The notes: generated from the letters alone by a model not told the origin. Shown: positions 9,365 to 18,785, numbered from the stretch's first letter. The stretch is 64,000 nucleotides of DNA from an uncultured Gammaproteobacteria bacterium (GCA_913060495.1 CAJXRP010000004.1:62001-126000), one strand, 5' to 3'. A program made the numbers and translations.

Positions 9365-10515
9365 GCAGCTTAAAGGCCGACACGCCCTTTCAACATACTG
9401 GAAGAAATGTTGCCCAACTCATGCAAACGCTCTTGTATGCGCTTTTGCCTGGAATCGCTGCCTCGCTCTGGTTTTTTGGCTTCGGAATTCTAATCAATAT
9501 AGTTATCGCTATTACATTCGCAGTGCTTGCCGAATCCGCGATGCTGCGGTTACGGAATCGGGATATACGCGCACATTTATCTGACAGAAGCGCACTTGTT
9601 ACTGCGCTCCTTTTTGCGATCGCCATTCCTCCCGGTTCGCCTTGGTGGCTTGTGGCGCTTGGAATCCTGTTCTCAATAGTAATTGCAAAGCATCTATATG
9701 GTGGTCTTGGACAGAACCCATTCAACCCGGCGATGTGCGGCTATGCAATGTTGCTACTAGCCTTCCCGATAGAGATGACTGGCTGGCATATTCCAAACGA
9801 AGTCATCAACGGACCGCTGACCGCCGACGCTCTAGGCATACCAATAACAACTGCAGAGCGAGAATTTTTAAGCCCACTGGGCTGGAACGGATTCAAGCAG
9901 GCACTACTACTCGCCTTCCCATTCGCCGCCTCAAGTGCCACCGACGTAAAGGAATTTGTCGATGGCCTAGCGCTGGCTACTCCCCTCATCGAATTCAAGA
10001 TGGCCGGGAAAAGCGCACTTTTAGCCGCTAGAGAATCTGGCGCCTCCCTGTTCGCCAGAGACTCAGAAACGGCATGGGAGATTATCAATATCAGCTATTT
10101 ACTCGGCGGACTATTCTTACTCTATAGAAAGGTCATCAGTTGGCACATACCACTGGCAATCATCTCTACTATCTTCCTCCTTGCCGCTACATTCTACGCC
10201 CCTGGCAGTGTTGCAATTTACGGCACGCCCTATCTTCATCTATTTGGAAGCGCCACGATGATAGGTGCATTCTTCATAGCCACGGACCCGGTCAGCGCCG
10301 CCACCACTAGGCCAGGCAAGCTTGTTTACGGCATCATAATTGGAGCATCCATCTACTCCATTAGAGTATGGGGCAGCTATCTTGATTCTATTGCTTTCGC
10401 AGTATTGTTTGGCAATTTTTGCGCCCCTTTTCTAGACCACTATTGCAGGCCTAGAATATTTGGCCATGGATTACGCGGCAAGCCTCGTCCTACCGATGGA
10501 ACAATAAAACCATGA
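9361..10515 (+). CDS. rnfD: Rnf/Rsx complex membrane subunit D
   Basis: Polytopic NqrB/RnfD-family membrane subunit, 384 residues (E. coli about 352). It has the conserved KHLYGGLGQNPFNPAM motif, the C-terminal ATMIGAFFIATDPVSAATT motif and many hydrophobic helices. In characterised RnfD, FMN is bound covalently to a threonine in a D-x-x-S/T-x-A-T context. Here the aligned stretch is D201-G-L-A-L-A-T207 (9961-9981): the threonine is kept but the S/T three residues before it is alanine. Flavinylation is therefore uncertain rather than excluded. ATGA overlaps join it to rnfC and rnfE. The rnfG gene normally found next is missing. Confidence 0.93.
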   Translation: MSSLKADTPFQHTGRNVAQLMQTLLYALLPGIAASLWFFGFGILINIVIAITFAVLAESAMLRLRNRDIRAHLSDRSALVTALLFAIAIPPGSPWWLVALGILFSIVIAKHLYGGLGQNPFNPAMCGYAMLLLAFPIEMTGWHIPNEVINGPLTADALGIPITTAEREFLSPLGWNGFKQALLLAFPFAASSATDVKEFVDGLALATPLIEFKMAGKSALLAARESGASLFARDSETAWEIINISYLLGGLFLLYRKVISWHIPLAIISTIFLLAATFYAPGSVAIYGTPYLHLFGSATMIGAFFIATDPVSAATTRPGKLVYGIIIGASIYSIRVWGSYLDSIAFAVLFGNFCAPFLDHYCRPRIFGHGLRGKPRPTDGTIKP

Positions 10516-11231
10516 ATGAGCTGGAACTACAGGCAGGCAGGGGCGGCATGATATTGGAGAACAATCCTGTGCTGGTACAGCTACTCGGCCTGAGTCCTGT
10601 GCTGGGGGTTTCTACTACAATTACCAGTGGGGCTGGGCTCGGTGTCGCAACATTTTTTGTCTGCGTCTTTTCCTGTCTCACTGTCTCGCTGTTGAAGAAC
10701 TCTATCCCCCATAAATGGCGCCTTGTTTGGTATATGTTAATACTCGCCGGCTACACCACCATCGTCGAAACAATTGGCCAACTTTACTTCTACCCTCTCT
10801 ATCTAAAACTTGGCGTTTACCTCCCCCTGATTTGCTGCAACGTGGCAATCTTGATTCGCATGGAGACAGTCGCTGCGAAATCCAACTGGCCTGCGGCCAC
10901 TGTGGATGCCACAAAAAATGGCCTTGGCATTCTAATCGCGCTTTTCTTATTCGCAGCGGTTCGGGAAGCATTGGTTAGCGGGACCTTCTTCGCTAACTGG
11001 CAGCTGTTGCTTCCCGCTAGCAACGAGATCGCCACCGCAGCAAGCAACCTAGATGACACGCGCCTATTTCAATTCGCCAACACTCAGGCAGGCGCCTTCA
11101 TACTGCTAGGCATGCTAATCGCGCTATTCAATTCACTAACACAGACAACGAACAGCGCAGCGGCCGCTGAAGCAGAAGAGGTTGTCCCAGCCAAGAGAGC
11201 TCGAGTCACAGGTAGGCTAAGCAAAGAATGA
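10512..11231 (+). CDS. rnfE: Rnf/Rsx complex membrane subunit E, lacking the canonical cluster cysteines
   Basis: Six-helix RnfE/NqrD-family subunit, 239 residues. It aligns to E. coli RsxE through ENNPVLVQLLGLSPVLGVS and the VREAL region. In characterised complexes two cysteines here complete the intramembrane [2Fe-2S] site. The first (LGLCP in E. coli) is S28 (codon 10593-10595). The second (TNC) aligns to V111 (codon 10842-10844), although C108 and C109 lie two and three residues before it and might substitute. A hydrophilic C-terminal tail follows the last helix. It overlaps rnfD and nth by 4 bp each, so rnfG is absent by clean junction rather than by decay. Confidence 0.9.
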   Translation: MNELELQAGRGGMILENNPVLVQLLGLSPVLGVSTTITSGAGLGVATFFVCVFSCLTVSLLKNSIPHKWRLVWYMLILAGYTTIVETIGQLYFYPLYLKLGVYLPLICCNVAILIRMETVAAKSNWPAATVDATKNGLGILIALFLFAAVREALVSGTFFANWQLLLPASNEIATAASNLDDTRLFQFANTQAGAFILLGMLIALFNSLTQTTNSAAAAEAEEVVPAKRARVTGRLSKE

Positions 11232-11866
11232 ACAAAGAAAAAAGAACAGAAATTTTCACGCGCCTTAGACGCGAAAACCCAGAACCGAAAACCGAACTAG
11301 AATACAGCAGCACTTTCGAGCTGTTGATATCGGTAATCCTATCGGCACAAGCGACTGACATCAGCGTCAACAAGGCAACTAAAAAGCTCTACGCCGTTGC
11401 CAACACCCCCGAGGCAATATACGCCCTAGGAGTGGCCGGACTAAAAATGTATATAAAGACGATAGGCCTGTTTAATACTAAAGCCGTCAATGTCATCAAG
11501 ACCTGCGAGATCTTAATTCAAGAACACGATTCGATAGTGCCTGACAAAAGAGAGCTGCTGGAAGCGCTTCCAGGGGTTGGCAGAAAGACTGCCAATGTAG
11601 TGCTAAACACAGCATTTCGCCAGATCGCTATGGCTGTAGACACACATATATTTAGGATATCGAATCGCACTGGAATAGCGCCGGGAAAGAACGTACTAGA
11701 AGTAGAGCGCCGGCTGATAAAACTAGTGCCGGAAGAATTTCTACTCGACGCGCATCACTGGCTAATTCTACATGGACGCTACGTCTGTCTGGCACGCAAG
11801 CCCCGTTGCGGAGCTTGCGTTATCGAAGACCTTTGCGAGTTTCGCAAAAAGGTCTACGCCGAATAG
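11228..11866 (+). CDS. nth: Endonuclease III (DNA glycosylase/AP lyase)
   Basis: Removes oxidised pyrimidines and cleaves abasic sites in base excision repair. It has 212 residues and almost the exact E. coli numbering: helix-hairpin-helix LPGVGRKTANVVLN with catalytic K120, catalytic D138 (AVDTHIF), and a 4Fe-4S loop of C187, C194, C197 and C203. It is the last gene of the rnf operon and overlaps rnfE by 4 bp, the arrangement known from E. coli and Pseudomonas. Only 27 bp separate it from the convergent argG. Confidence 0.97.
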   Translation: MNKEKRTEIFTRLRRENPEPKTELEYSSTFELLISVILSAQATDISVNKATKKLYAVANTPEAIYALGVAGLKMYIKTIGLFNTKAVNVIKTCEILIQEHDSIVPDKRELLEALPGVGRKTANVVLNTAFRQIAMAVDTHIFRISNRTGIAPGKNVLEVERRLIKLVPEEFLLDAHHWLILHGRYVCLARKPRCGACVIEDLCEFRKKVYAE

Positions 11867-11893
11867 CCAGTCATTAAATGATTATGCAACGAC

Positions 11894-13105
11894 CTATAAT
11901 CGGCCTTTCTGCGCAGCAATTCTTAATCGCAATGCATTGAGCTTAATAAAGCCTTCAGCATCACCTTGATTATAAGCGCCAGCATCATCTTCGAATGTCG
12001 CAACATCTTCATCGAACAAAGAATGCTGAGACTCCCTGCCAACTACTATCACATTACCCTTATAGAGCTTAAGTCTTACTTTACCATTCACGAACTTCTG
12101 CGACTCATCAATCAGAGTCTGCAATGCGATTCGTTCTGGAGAGAACCAATAGCCATTGTAAACGAGCGTGGCATAGCGAGGCATTAGATCGTCTTTCAAA
12201 TGGGCTAGCTCACGATCTAGGGTTAGTGATTCCATCGCACGATGGCCTTTCAACATGATCGTGCCGCCCGGTGTCTCATAGCAGCCTCGCGACTTCATGC
12301 CCACATAGCGATTCTCGACAATGTCCGATCTGCCGATCCCGTTCGCCCCACCGACGCGATTGAGCTCTGCCAACACTGTAGCAGGAGACATCTTTTCGCC
12401 ATCTATTGCGACAATATCGCCACGCTTATATTCCAACTCTATATAAGTCGCAACATCCGGCGCCGCTTCCGGTGATACAGACCAGAGCCACATATCTTCA
12501 TCAGGCTCAGCGCCCGGATCTTCCAACAGATCACCTTCGTAGGAGATATGCAGTAGGTTAGCATCCATGGAATAAGGCGATTTCGTTCCTAGCTTCTTCT
12601 CTACTGAAATGTTGTTCTCGGCACAGTAGGTCAGCAACTTATCTCTCGAGTTCAGATCCCAGGTTCGCCATGGAGCTATAACCTCGATGCCTGGGCTAAG
12701 CGCATAGGCGCCGAGCTCGAATCGAACCTGATCGTTTCCTTTTCCTGTCGCTCCGTGGGAAATAGCATCTGCATTAGTCTGAGCAGCGATCTCTACGAGC
12801 CGCTTGGCGATTAGCGGACGTGCGATTGAGGTTCCTAACAAGTACTCACCCTCATAAATAGCATTCGCACGGAACATGGGATTCACATAGTCACGCACGA
12901 ATTCTTCGCGCAGGTCCTCTATATAAATTTCCTTAATACCCATGGCTTCCGCTTTCGTTCGTGCTGGCTCGACCTCCTCTCCCTGACCGATGTCGGCAGT
13001 GAATGTCACCACTTCGCAGTCATAAGTCTGCTGCAACCATTTGGCGATTACCGAGGTATCGAGACCCCCTGAATAAGCTAAAACCACTTTGTTTATATCT
13101 GACAT
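11894..13105 (-). CDS. argG: Argininosuccinate synthase
   Basis: Joins citrulline and aspartate with ATP in the penultimate step of arginine synthesis. It has 403 residues, and the P-loop motif AYSGGLDTS sits at residues 9-17. The start is ATG 13105 ([14 protein letters not shown]), preceded on the minus strand by GGAG at about 7 bp; the frame stays open further upstream, but that 17-residue extension is not conserved. The citrulline-binding stretch [14 protein letters not shown] is present. It works with ArgF, whose gene lies 4 kb away in this window. Confidence 0.97.
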   Translation of the reverse strand: MSDINKVVLAYSGGLDTSVIAKWLQQTYDCEVVTFTADIGQGEEVEPARTKAEAMGIKEIYIEDLREEFVRDYVNPMFRANAIYEGEYLLGTSIARPLIAKRLVEIAAQTNADAISHGATGKGNDQVRFELGAYALSPGIEVIAPWRTWDLNSRDKLLTYCAENNISVEKKLGTKSPYSMDANLLHISYEGDLLEDPGAEPDEDMWLWSVSPEAAPDVATYIELEYKRGDIVAIDGEKMSPATVLAELNRVGGANGIGRSDIVENRYVGMKSRGCYETPGGTIMLKGHRAMESLTLDRELAHLKDDLMPRYATLVYNGYWFSPERIALQTLIDESQKFVNGKVRLKLYKGNVIVVGRESQHSLFDEDVATFEDDAGAYNQGDAEGFIKLNALRLRIAAQKGRL

Positions 13106-13425
13106 AACGGGACTCCAAACCTCTATACTCTCTGAGCTAAAATCAGAGCAACTCAACCGTCAAAGCAGTAATTCACTGCTCCTAAGCTGAATCTAAGTTG
13201 AAAAATAGTCTACAAATGCACCTAGGCCTTTGAATATCGACCTTGGCACTAAAAAGGAGGCGTATTCTACCACCATCCAACACTATGGATCACTACTAAC
13301 GCCCCAATTAGAAAATATTGAGAGTAGTAAAGGCAAATCACTTCAAATGGGCAATTCAGCTGTCTGTCTAATTCCGTTACAATAGCCTGGCAATCTCGCC
13401 TTAGAATACACAGAAGCACGCATCA
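13106..13425. other. Divergent intergenic region argG / pyrC
   Basis: A 320-bp gap holding the argG promoter (leftward) and the pyrC promoter (rightward). A TACAAT at 13378-13383 is a plausible -10 for pyrC, 43 bp before its start codon; the -35 at 17 bp spacing (TTCAGC, 13355-13360) is a poor match. I found no clear ARG box or attenuator. Confidence 0.4.
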
Positions 13426-14475
13426 ATGAGCCTCACAACTCTCAGCATTACCCAGCCCGATGACTGGCACTTACATCTGCGCGACGGTGAGGCACTTAAG
13501 ACTACCGTTGCCCATAGCGCACGAGTCTTTGCCAGGGCAATTGTCATGCCCAACCTCAAGCCCCCAGTCACCACTGTGGCACAGGCGCTTTCCTACAGGC
13601 AGCGAATTGTTTCCTGCATACCCAAGGGAAGTACTTTTGACCCGCTAATGACGCTTTATTTAACTGAACAACTGAATTCGCAAGAAGTGCAGCGTGCCCA
13701 CGAAGCAGACTGCGTTCAGGGCATCAAATTCTATCCTGCTGGGGCAACTACAAACTCAGAGAGTGGCGTAGCAGAACTGGAATGCGTCTACCCCGCTCTG
13801 GAGAAGATGGCTGAAGTCGGCTTGCCGCTTCTTATCCACGGCGAAGTCACCGATACCGAGATAGATATCTTCGATAGAGAGCGCGTCTTTATAGAGACGA
13901 TCCTCGAGCCGTTGACACAAAAATTTCCAAAATTAAAGATTGTCTTAGAACATATCACCACCAAAGACGCTGTTGATTTCGTATCGAGACAAGGTAAAAA
14001 CATAGCTGCAACGATTACCCCGCATCATTTGCTGCTCAATCGCAATGATCTGTTAGCTGGTGGGGTCAGGCCGCACTTTTACTGCCTACCGATCCTAAAA
14101 AGAAACATTCACCAGCGCGCCCTCATCGAAGCTGCCACTAGCGGAAACAGCAAATTCTTCCTCGGCACTGATTCCGCACCACACTCGATAGAAACGAAAG
14201 AGACTTCCTGTGGCTGTGCCGGAATTTATTCTGCCCACGCTGCACTGGAGCTGTACACAGAGGTCTTCGAAGCAGAGGGCGCTCTCGACAAACTGGAAGG
14301 CTTTGCGAGCTTCTTCGGTGCAGATTTTTATAATCTACCCCGCAATCAGACACAAATCACTCTCAGCAAAACCCCTTTCACTGTACCGAAAGAATATTCA
14401 TTCGGTAGCGGCAGTGTCATACCCATGCGCGCAAACGAGTCCATCTCTTGGTCCGCCTACGAGGCTACAAAATGA
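13426..14475 (+). CDS. pyrC: Dihydroorotase
   Basis: Cyclises carbamoyl-aspartate to dihydroorotate, the third step of pyrimidine synthesis. It is a class II enzyme of 349 residues. Zinc ligands and catalytic residues are visible: HLHLRDG near residue 16, the carboxylated lysine in [13 protein letters not shown] at about 105, histidines in LIHGEV and VLEHITT, and the catalytic aspartate in GTDSAPH. It is translationally coupled to rnt by an ATGA overlap. It acts right after PyrB, encoded 20 kb away in the same window. Confidence 0.97.
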   Translation: MSLTTLSITQPDDWHLHLRDGEALKTTVAHSARVFARAIVMPNLKPPVTTVAQALSYRQRIVSCIPKGSTFDPLMTLYLTEQLNSQEVQRAHEADCVQGIKFYPAGATTNSESGVAELECVYPALEKMAEVGLPLLIHGEVTDTEIDIFDRERVFIETILEPLTQKFPKLKIVLEHITTKDAVDFVSRQGKNIAATITPHHLLLNRNDLLAGGVRPHFYCLPILKRNIHQRALIEAATSGNSKFFLGTDSAPHSIETKETSCGCAGIYSAHAALELYTEVFEAEGALDKLEGFASFFGADFYNLPRNQTQITLSKTPFTVPKEYSFGSGSVIPMRANESISWSAYEATK

Positions 14476-15119
14476 ACGACTCAGAAGAGGAAGAAAACTA
14501 CTTACTCGCGAATAGATTTCGAACATACCTTCCGGTTGTAGTTGATATTGAAACTGGCGGGTTTAATTCACAGACAGATGCAATTTTAGAAATATCTGCA
14601 GTGATATTGGGCATGGATGAAAAGGGAATTCTAGGCATTGAACAGACTTACTTTCACCGCATTATCCCCTTCGAGGGCTTAAAGCTCGAAGAAGCTGCGC
14701 TGAAATTTACCGGTATAGACCCTTTCCATCCACTTCGCGTCGCTCGACCGGAGAGAGAAGTCATGCAAACGATGTTTGGCATGGTCCGCGATGCGGTGAA
14801 AGCCAAGCATTGTAAGCGAGCCATATTGGTGGGCCACAATGCTCACTTCGATTTAGGGTTCGTGAATGCCGCCAGCGAAAGACATAACTTAAAGAGAAAT
14901 CCGTTTCACCCTTTCTCTTGTTTCGACACCGCTACACTTAGCGGCTTAGCATTTGGACAAACTGTTCTTGCGAGGGCGTGTGAGACGGCGGGAATTGACT
15001 TCGACAATGATGAAGCCCACTCCGCACGCTACGATGCCGAAAAGACTGCTGAACTGTACTGTCAGATCGTTAATACTTGGCAGGAACTCGGTGGCTGGCC
15101 TCTTGGTCAAACAAGATAA
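14472..15119 (+). CDS. rnt: Ribonuclease T
   Basis: DEDD-family 3'-5' exoribonuclease that trims tRNA and other stable-RNA ends. It has 215 residues, the E. coli length. The start ATG 14472 overlaps the pyrC stop, which fits both length and coupling; a longer frame from 14448 lies inside pyrC. Exo motifs are visible: [10 protein letters not shown] (D and E), [11 protein letters not shown], and [13 protein letters not shown] with the catalytic His and Asp. The pyrC-rnt pair is also found in Pseudomonas. Confidence 0.95.
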   Translation: MNDSEEEENYLLANRFRTYLPVVVDIETGGFNSQTDAILEISAVILGMDEKGILGIEQTYFHRIIPFEGLKLEEAALKFTGIDPFHPLRVARPEREVMQTMFGMVRDAVKAKHCKRAILVGHNAHFDLGFVNAASERHNLKRNPFHPFSCFDTATLSGLAFGQTVLARACETAGIDFDNDEAHSARYDAEKTAELYCQIVNTWQELGGWPLGQTR

Positions 15120-15191
15120 GGCGTAACTAGGCCAGCACACAGAATATCAAGAATCGATGCTTTTAGACCGATAGCGCTGAATTACCGCCGT

Positions 15192-15512
15192 TTAAGAGTC
15201 GTCTTCGACAGTATCAACTAAAGTCTGCAATTCACCTTTCTCATGCATTTCGGTGATAATGTCGCAACCACCCACGAGCTCGCCCTTGACGAATAACTGT
15301 GGAAAAGTCGGCCAGTTTGAAACAGTAGGCAACGTAGAACGCACATCAGGATTTGCCAAAATATCGACATAAGCAAAGCGCTTGCCACAAGACATTAATA
15401 ACTGAGTTACCTGCGCTGAAAAGCCACACTGAGGTTGTTCAGGATTACCCTTCATGTAGAGCAGAATGCTATTTGAATCGATTTGCTCTTTGATAGTTTC
15501 TTCAATGCTCAT
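15192..15512 (-). CDS. grxD: Monothiol glutaredoxin (Grx4 type)
   Basis: CGFS-type glutaredoxin that binds a [2Fe-2S] cluster with glutathione and helps deliver clusters. It has 106 residues with C29-G-F-S, preceded by KGNPEQPQ, and the glutathione-binding TFPQLFVKGELVGGCDI stretch. It is convergent with rnt across 72 bp. The rnt-grxD neighbourhood resembles Pseudomonas. Confidence 0.95.
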   Translation of the reverse strand: MSIEETIKEQIDSNSILLYMKGNPEQPQCGFSAQVTQLLMSCGKRFAYVDILANPDVRSTLPTVSNWPTFPQLFVKGELVGGCDIITEMHEKGELQTLVDTVEDDS

Positions 15513-15685
15513 TAGTACTGCCCCGTTTGCTTATTGATAACTTATTGATGAAGATTATTCAGCTTCGTTGCTGAAGACTGCTTGCGAGCGCGGAAGTTTA
15601 CAACGGCTATAGCGCTTTGTCAGTATTGCTGTTTACCTGAACGTTGAATTCGCCACCGACCGCTCACAAAGCTAGGAGATGGAGA

Positions 15686-17245
15686 CTAGTCAGGGGATTT
15701 CAAGTTGCTAGGTCTTCCCCATGCGCCGCCGCCCGGTGTCTCTATAAGTAATCTATCACCCTTTTTTACTAGCACAGAACACTTTCCCGGTAGTGTCTCG
15801 CCATTCAGTGAATTGCGTCCCTGCACGCCCTGCCCGCCTCCATTAAGGCCCCAGGGGGAGATTGCCCGGCGCTCGGTAAGCAGGCTCAACTGCGCTTGAT
15901 CAAGAAATTCATATTCGCGAGCAATACCCGCACCACCGTCATGCTTACCCTTCCCTCCGCTGCCGCGACGAACTGTATAACGGTGTACACGCAACGGGAA
16001 GTGCATCTCCAAACTCTCGATTGGAGTATTTAGGGTGTTGGTCATATGACTGTGCACTGCATCGCGACCTGCCGCTGTTGGTCCTCCGCCAATCCCGCCC
16101 GCTAGTGTTTCGTAATAATCCCAACGCACACCTGTCTCATCGTCGATATGGCCCATAGCAACGTTATTCATCGTGCCCTGGCTCGCAGCCGGGATGCGCG
16201 CTGGAAGAGCTTTTGCTAGTGCACCAAAGACAAGATCTACGAGGCGGCTGGAAGTCTCCACGTTACCGGCAGCTACAGCCGCTGGTCGATTCGCATTTAC
16301 GATTGAGCCAGATCTAGTCTGCAGATGTATGCGACGAAATAAACCCTCACAAGCTGGAGGGTCTTCCGTCAAGAGACAGCGAACACAATAAAATGCTGCA
16401 GCAGCGACAACGGATTCTGGGCAATTTAAATTCCCAGCAACTTGCTCTGAGCTCTCGGTAAAATCCAACTCCAAATGATCCGACCTAATGCGCAAAGTAA
16501 GCGCCAGTTCTATGGTCGACTGACCACAACCATCATCATCTAAGTAGTCAGTGAAGCTGTAGTCCCCAACGCGCAGACCGGCAATGGTGTTGGCAGTGAT
16601 ACGATCAGCGTAGTCATTTAATTCCTTCATGCCCTGCTCGTAGTCTTTGATAGTCATTAGCGCTAACAAGGACTGCAGCCGCTGCACTCCAAGCGTATTT
16701 GAACCGGCCTGCGCCGCAAAGTCTCCGCTCAGCACCCCTCCCTGCATCTGTAAAAGCGTGAGCGCATCCTGCTGTAGCTCTCCTGATTTGAACAACAGGG
16801 TGGGGGGAATTATTAGCCCCTCTTCTTCCAAGCTTGAAGAAATCGGCATCGACCCCGGCGTATCACAACCAATATTTGCGTGGTGCGCCCTGTTTGCAAC
16901 GAAACCGATTAAAATCCGCCCTTCTTCGACGAAGACCGGCGCAACCAAAGTTACGTCAGGTAGATGAGTTCCCCCTAAATAGGGATCGTTGAGCACCAGC
17001 ATATCGCCGCTGCTCCATTTAATGTTCTCTACTATCGATTCCATGGCGAACGCCATGCTACCCAGATGCACTGGAATATGAGCCGCCTGTGCAAATAGCT
17101 TGCCCGCTGGAGAGAATAAGGCGCAGGAATAATCCAAGCGATCCTTAATATTCGGCGAGAATGCCGTGCGTCGAAGCACTGTACCCATCTCATCGCAAAT
17201 CGCCGAGACTCGACTAGAGAAAAGCTTTAGTTCTATTGGGTTCAT
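15686..17245 (-). CDS. Hydantoinase B / oxoprolinase family protein (HyuB-like)
   Basis: A 519-residue member of the hydantoinase-B/5-oxoprolinase beta family: the start MNPIELKLFSSRVSAICDEMGTVL, the block NDPYLGGTHLPDVTLVAPVF, the motif GFVANRAHHANIG and the glycine-rich C-terminus (RRGSGGKGKHDGGAGIAREYEF) are all typical. Family members hydrolyse N-methylhydantoins, 5-oxoproline or similar rings together with an ATP-using HyuA partner. No HyuA gene lies beside it here, so it is an orphan or its partner is elsewhere. The substrate cannot be told from sequence. Confidence 0.88.
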   Translation of the reverse strand: MNPIELKLFSSRVSAICDEMGTVLRRTAFSPNIKDRLDYSCALFSPAGKLFAQAAHIPVHLGSMAFAMESIVENIKWSSGDMLVLNDPYLGGTHLPDVTLVAPVFVEEGRILIGFVANRAHHANIGCDTPGSMPISSSLEEEGLIIPPTLLFKSGELQQDALTLLQMQGGVLSGDFAAQAGSNTLGVQRLQSLLALMTIKDYEQGMKELNDYADRITANTIAGLRVGDYSFTDYLDDDGCGQSTIELALTLRIRSDHLELDFTESSEQVAGNLNCPESVVAAAAFYCVRCLLTEDPPACEGLFRRIHLQTRSGSIVNANRPAAVAAGNVETSSRLVDLVFGALAKALPARIPAASQGTMNNVAMGHIDDETGVRWDYYETLAGGIGGGPTAAGRDAVHSHMTNTLNTPIESLEMHFPLRVHRYTVRRGSGGKGKHDGGAGIAREYEFLDQAQLSLLTERRAISPWGLNGGGQGVQGRNSLNGETLPGKCSVLVKKGDRLLIETPGGGAWGRPSNLKSPD

Positions 17246-17446
17246 ACTAAGGAGCTCATACTTTGTTATTCAAATCCTCGTGGGCAATTGCCCCGCCGAC
17301 CAGTTCTGGTTAACATGCGGTCATTCAACAGGTAGCGCGAGCTGCCTTTTTTAGTTTTTGGCCCCACTGATTCATCATTAGCACTGCATTTGCTTAGATG
17401 ATCCAAGCCCTGAAACTTCCAACGACTCTATAAGCAGATAACATCG

Positions 17447-18343
17447 ATGAGTGTAAAACATTTTCTTACCCTGCAGGACCTCAGCAGCGATGAATTGAAC
17501 CATATTATTCAACGCGCCGGCGAACTGAAGAAGAATCCCGAATTGGCAATCCCACAGCCAAGGAAGACACTTGGACTAATATTCGAGAAATCCTCGACTA
17601 GAACCAGACTCGCTTTCGAAGTTGCCATGAATCAACTCGACGGTTCTGCCGTATTTCTTGCCAATGCAGACTCGCAACTTGGCAGAGGCGAACCTATCGA
17701 AGATAGCGCCCGCGTGCTTGCTGGCATGGTGGATTGCGTTGCCATACGGACATTTGAGCATGAGAAGCTAATGCGCTTTGCTGAGTATTCCTCTGTGCCT
17801 GTCATCAATGCACTTACCGATGACTTTCACCCCTGCCAATTACTCGCCGACGTACAGACCTTTGTCGAGCATCGCGGGAGCATAGCTGGCAAAACAGTAG
17901 CCTGGATAGGTGATGGCAATAATATGTGCCATTCCTACATCAACGCAGCTGACAAGTTCGACTTTCAACTTAACATTGCCAGCCCGGAAGGCTTCGAGCC
18001 AAGCGCCGAGCTGAGCAAAGCACACAAGAATCGCATCCAGCTTAGCCGTGACCCAAAAAAGGCAGTGCTTGACGCAGATTTGGTTGTCACCGATGTGTGG
18101 GCCTCCATGGGGCAGGAAGAAGAGCAGAATCAGCGAATTAAGAGTTTCGATGGTTTCCAGGTAGATGATCAACTAATGGCTTTAGCAAATTCTGACGCCC
18201 TGTTCATGCACTGTCTTCCCGCGCATCGTGGCGAGGAAGTGAGCGCCTCAATCCTCGACGCAGAAGACAGCATAGTGTGGGATGAGGCAGAGAACCGCAT
18301 GCATTCACAGAAAGCGCTTATCGAGTTCCTTCTTTCGCAATAA
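17447..18343 (+). CDS. argF: Ornithine carbamoyltransferase
   Basis: Forms citrulline from ornithine and carbamoyl phosphate in arginine synthesis. It has 298 residues. The carbamoyl-phosphate motif EKSSTRTR is at about residues 47-54, HPCQLLAD at about 128, and the ornithine-side motif [10 protein letters not shown] near 260. It is monocistronic. A strong stem-loop without a U-run follows the stop (18365-18392). ArgG, the next enzyme, is encoded nearby. Confidence 0.97.
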   Translation: MSVKHFLTLQDLSSDELNHIIQRAGELKKNPELAIPQPRKTLGLIFEKSSTRTRLAFEVAMNQLDGSAVFLANADSQLGRGEPIEDSARVLAGMVDCVAIRTFEHEKLMRFAEYSSVPVINALTDDFHPCQLLADVQTFVEHRGSIAGKTVAWIGDGNNMCHSYINAADKFDFQLNIASPEGFEPSAELSKAHKNRIQLSRDPKKAVLDADLVVTDVWASMGQEEEQNQRIKSFDGFQVDDQLMALANSDALFMHCLPAHRGEEVSASILDAEDSIVWDEAENRMHSQKALIEFLLSQ

Positions 18344-18364
18344 TCTGGCTAATTTCCTGCGATT

Positions 18365-18392
18365 CGCGCACCACTATATGTAGTGGTGCGCG
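18365..18392. terminator. Perfect 12-bp stem-loop after argF
   Basis: CGCGCACCACTA, loop TATG, TAGTGGTGCGCG: twelve perfect pairs 21 bp past the argF stop. No T-run follows on either strand, so it is either a Rho-assisted terminator, a 3'-end stabiliser, or a palindromic binding site. Confidence 0.55.
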
Positions 18393-18515
18393 ATATGCAG
18401 ACAATCGCCTGATTTAGCACGAGTTTTAGCCTGATTCCTGCACCTTCTTGAGTCGTTCCAATAGCTCGCAATTGTTTCCGAGTCAGCTGCGTTTTTTTCC
18501 AATAACAACAACAGC

Positions 18516-18546
18516 CTACTCACACTTTACCCACAATTTACTCACA
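18516..18546 (+). promoter_or_regulatory. Three DnaA-box-like 9-mers at 11-bp spacing upstream of nrdA
   Basis: The 9-mers CTACTCACA (18516), TTACCCACA (18527) and TTACTCACA (18538) repeat with an exact 11-bp period. TTACCCACA differs from the DnaA box TTATCCACA at one base; the other two differ at two or three. DnaA is known to control nrdAB in E. coli. Binding here is inferred; the phased repetition is seen directly. Confidence 0.5.
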
Positions 18547-18604
18547 GAGAAAATACTTGCATTCATACGCCAAGCGCATTATCTTGTGTCTTCGATTTAT
18601 AGCT

Positions 18605-18620
18605 TGTCTATATATTGTAT
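18605..18620 (+). promoter_or_regulatory. Weak NrdR-box-like site (distal)
   Basis: TGTCTATATATTGTAT matches the inverted form of the proximal NrdR-like box at 12 of 16 positions, sharing the core CTATATATTGT. It lies 213 bp upstream of the main box, an unusual distance, so it may be chance in an AT-rich stretch. Confidence 0.25.
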
Positions 18621-18785
18621 TAGTTGGGCGTAAATCAAGGGCTTGCATCTCTTAGAGATACTAATAAAAATTATTGCAACGCTGGGTGGTTAATAAGATT
18701 TTACACCCGAATAATAATAGAAGCACTTGATCACAAAGGACTTTTTCGTCCTATTTTCGGGCTTACTTTTTGAGTTCCCAAAAAA

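Noticed and set aside
10512-11231. Reading RnfE as a second RnfA or as the missing RnfG
   Set aside because: The sequence aligns with RsxE from its N-terminus through the VREAL region and has no FMN-binding domain.
18516-18546. CRISPR-like short repeats
   Set aside because: The unit is 11 bp with no spacers; it is a phased protein-binding array, not a CRISPR.
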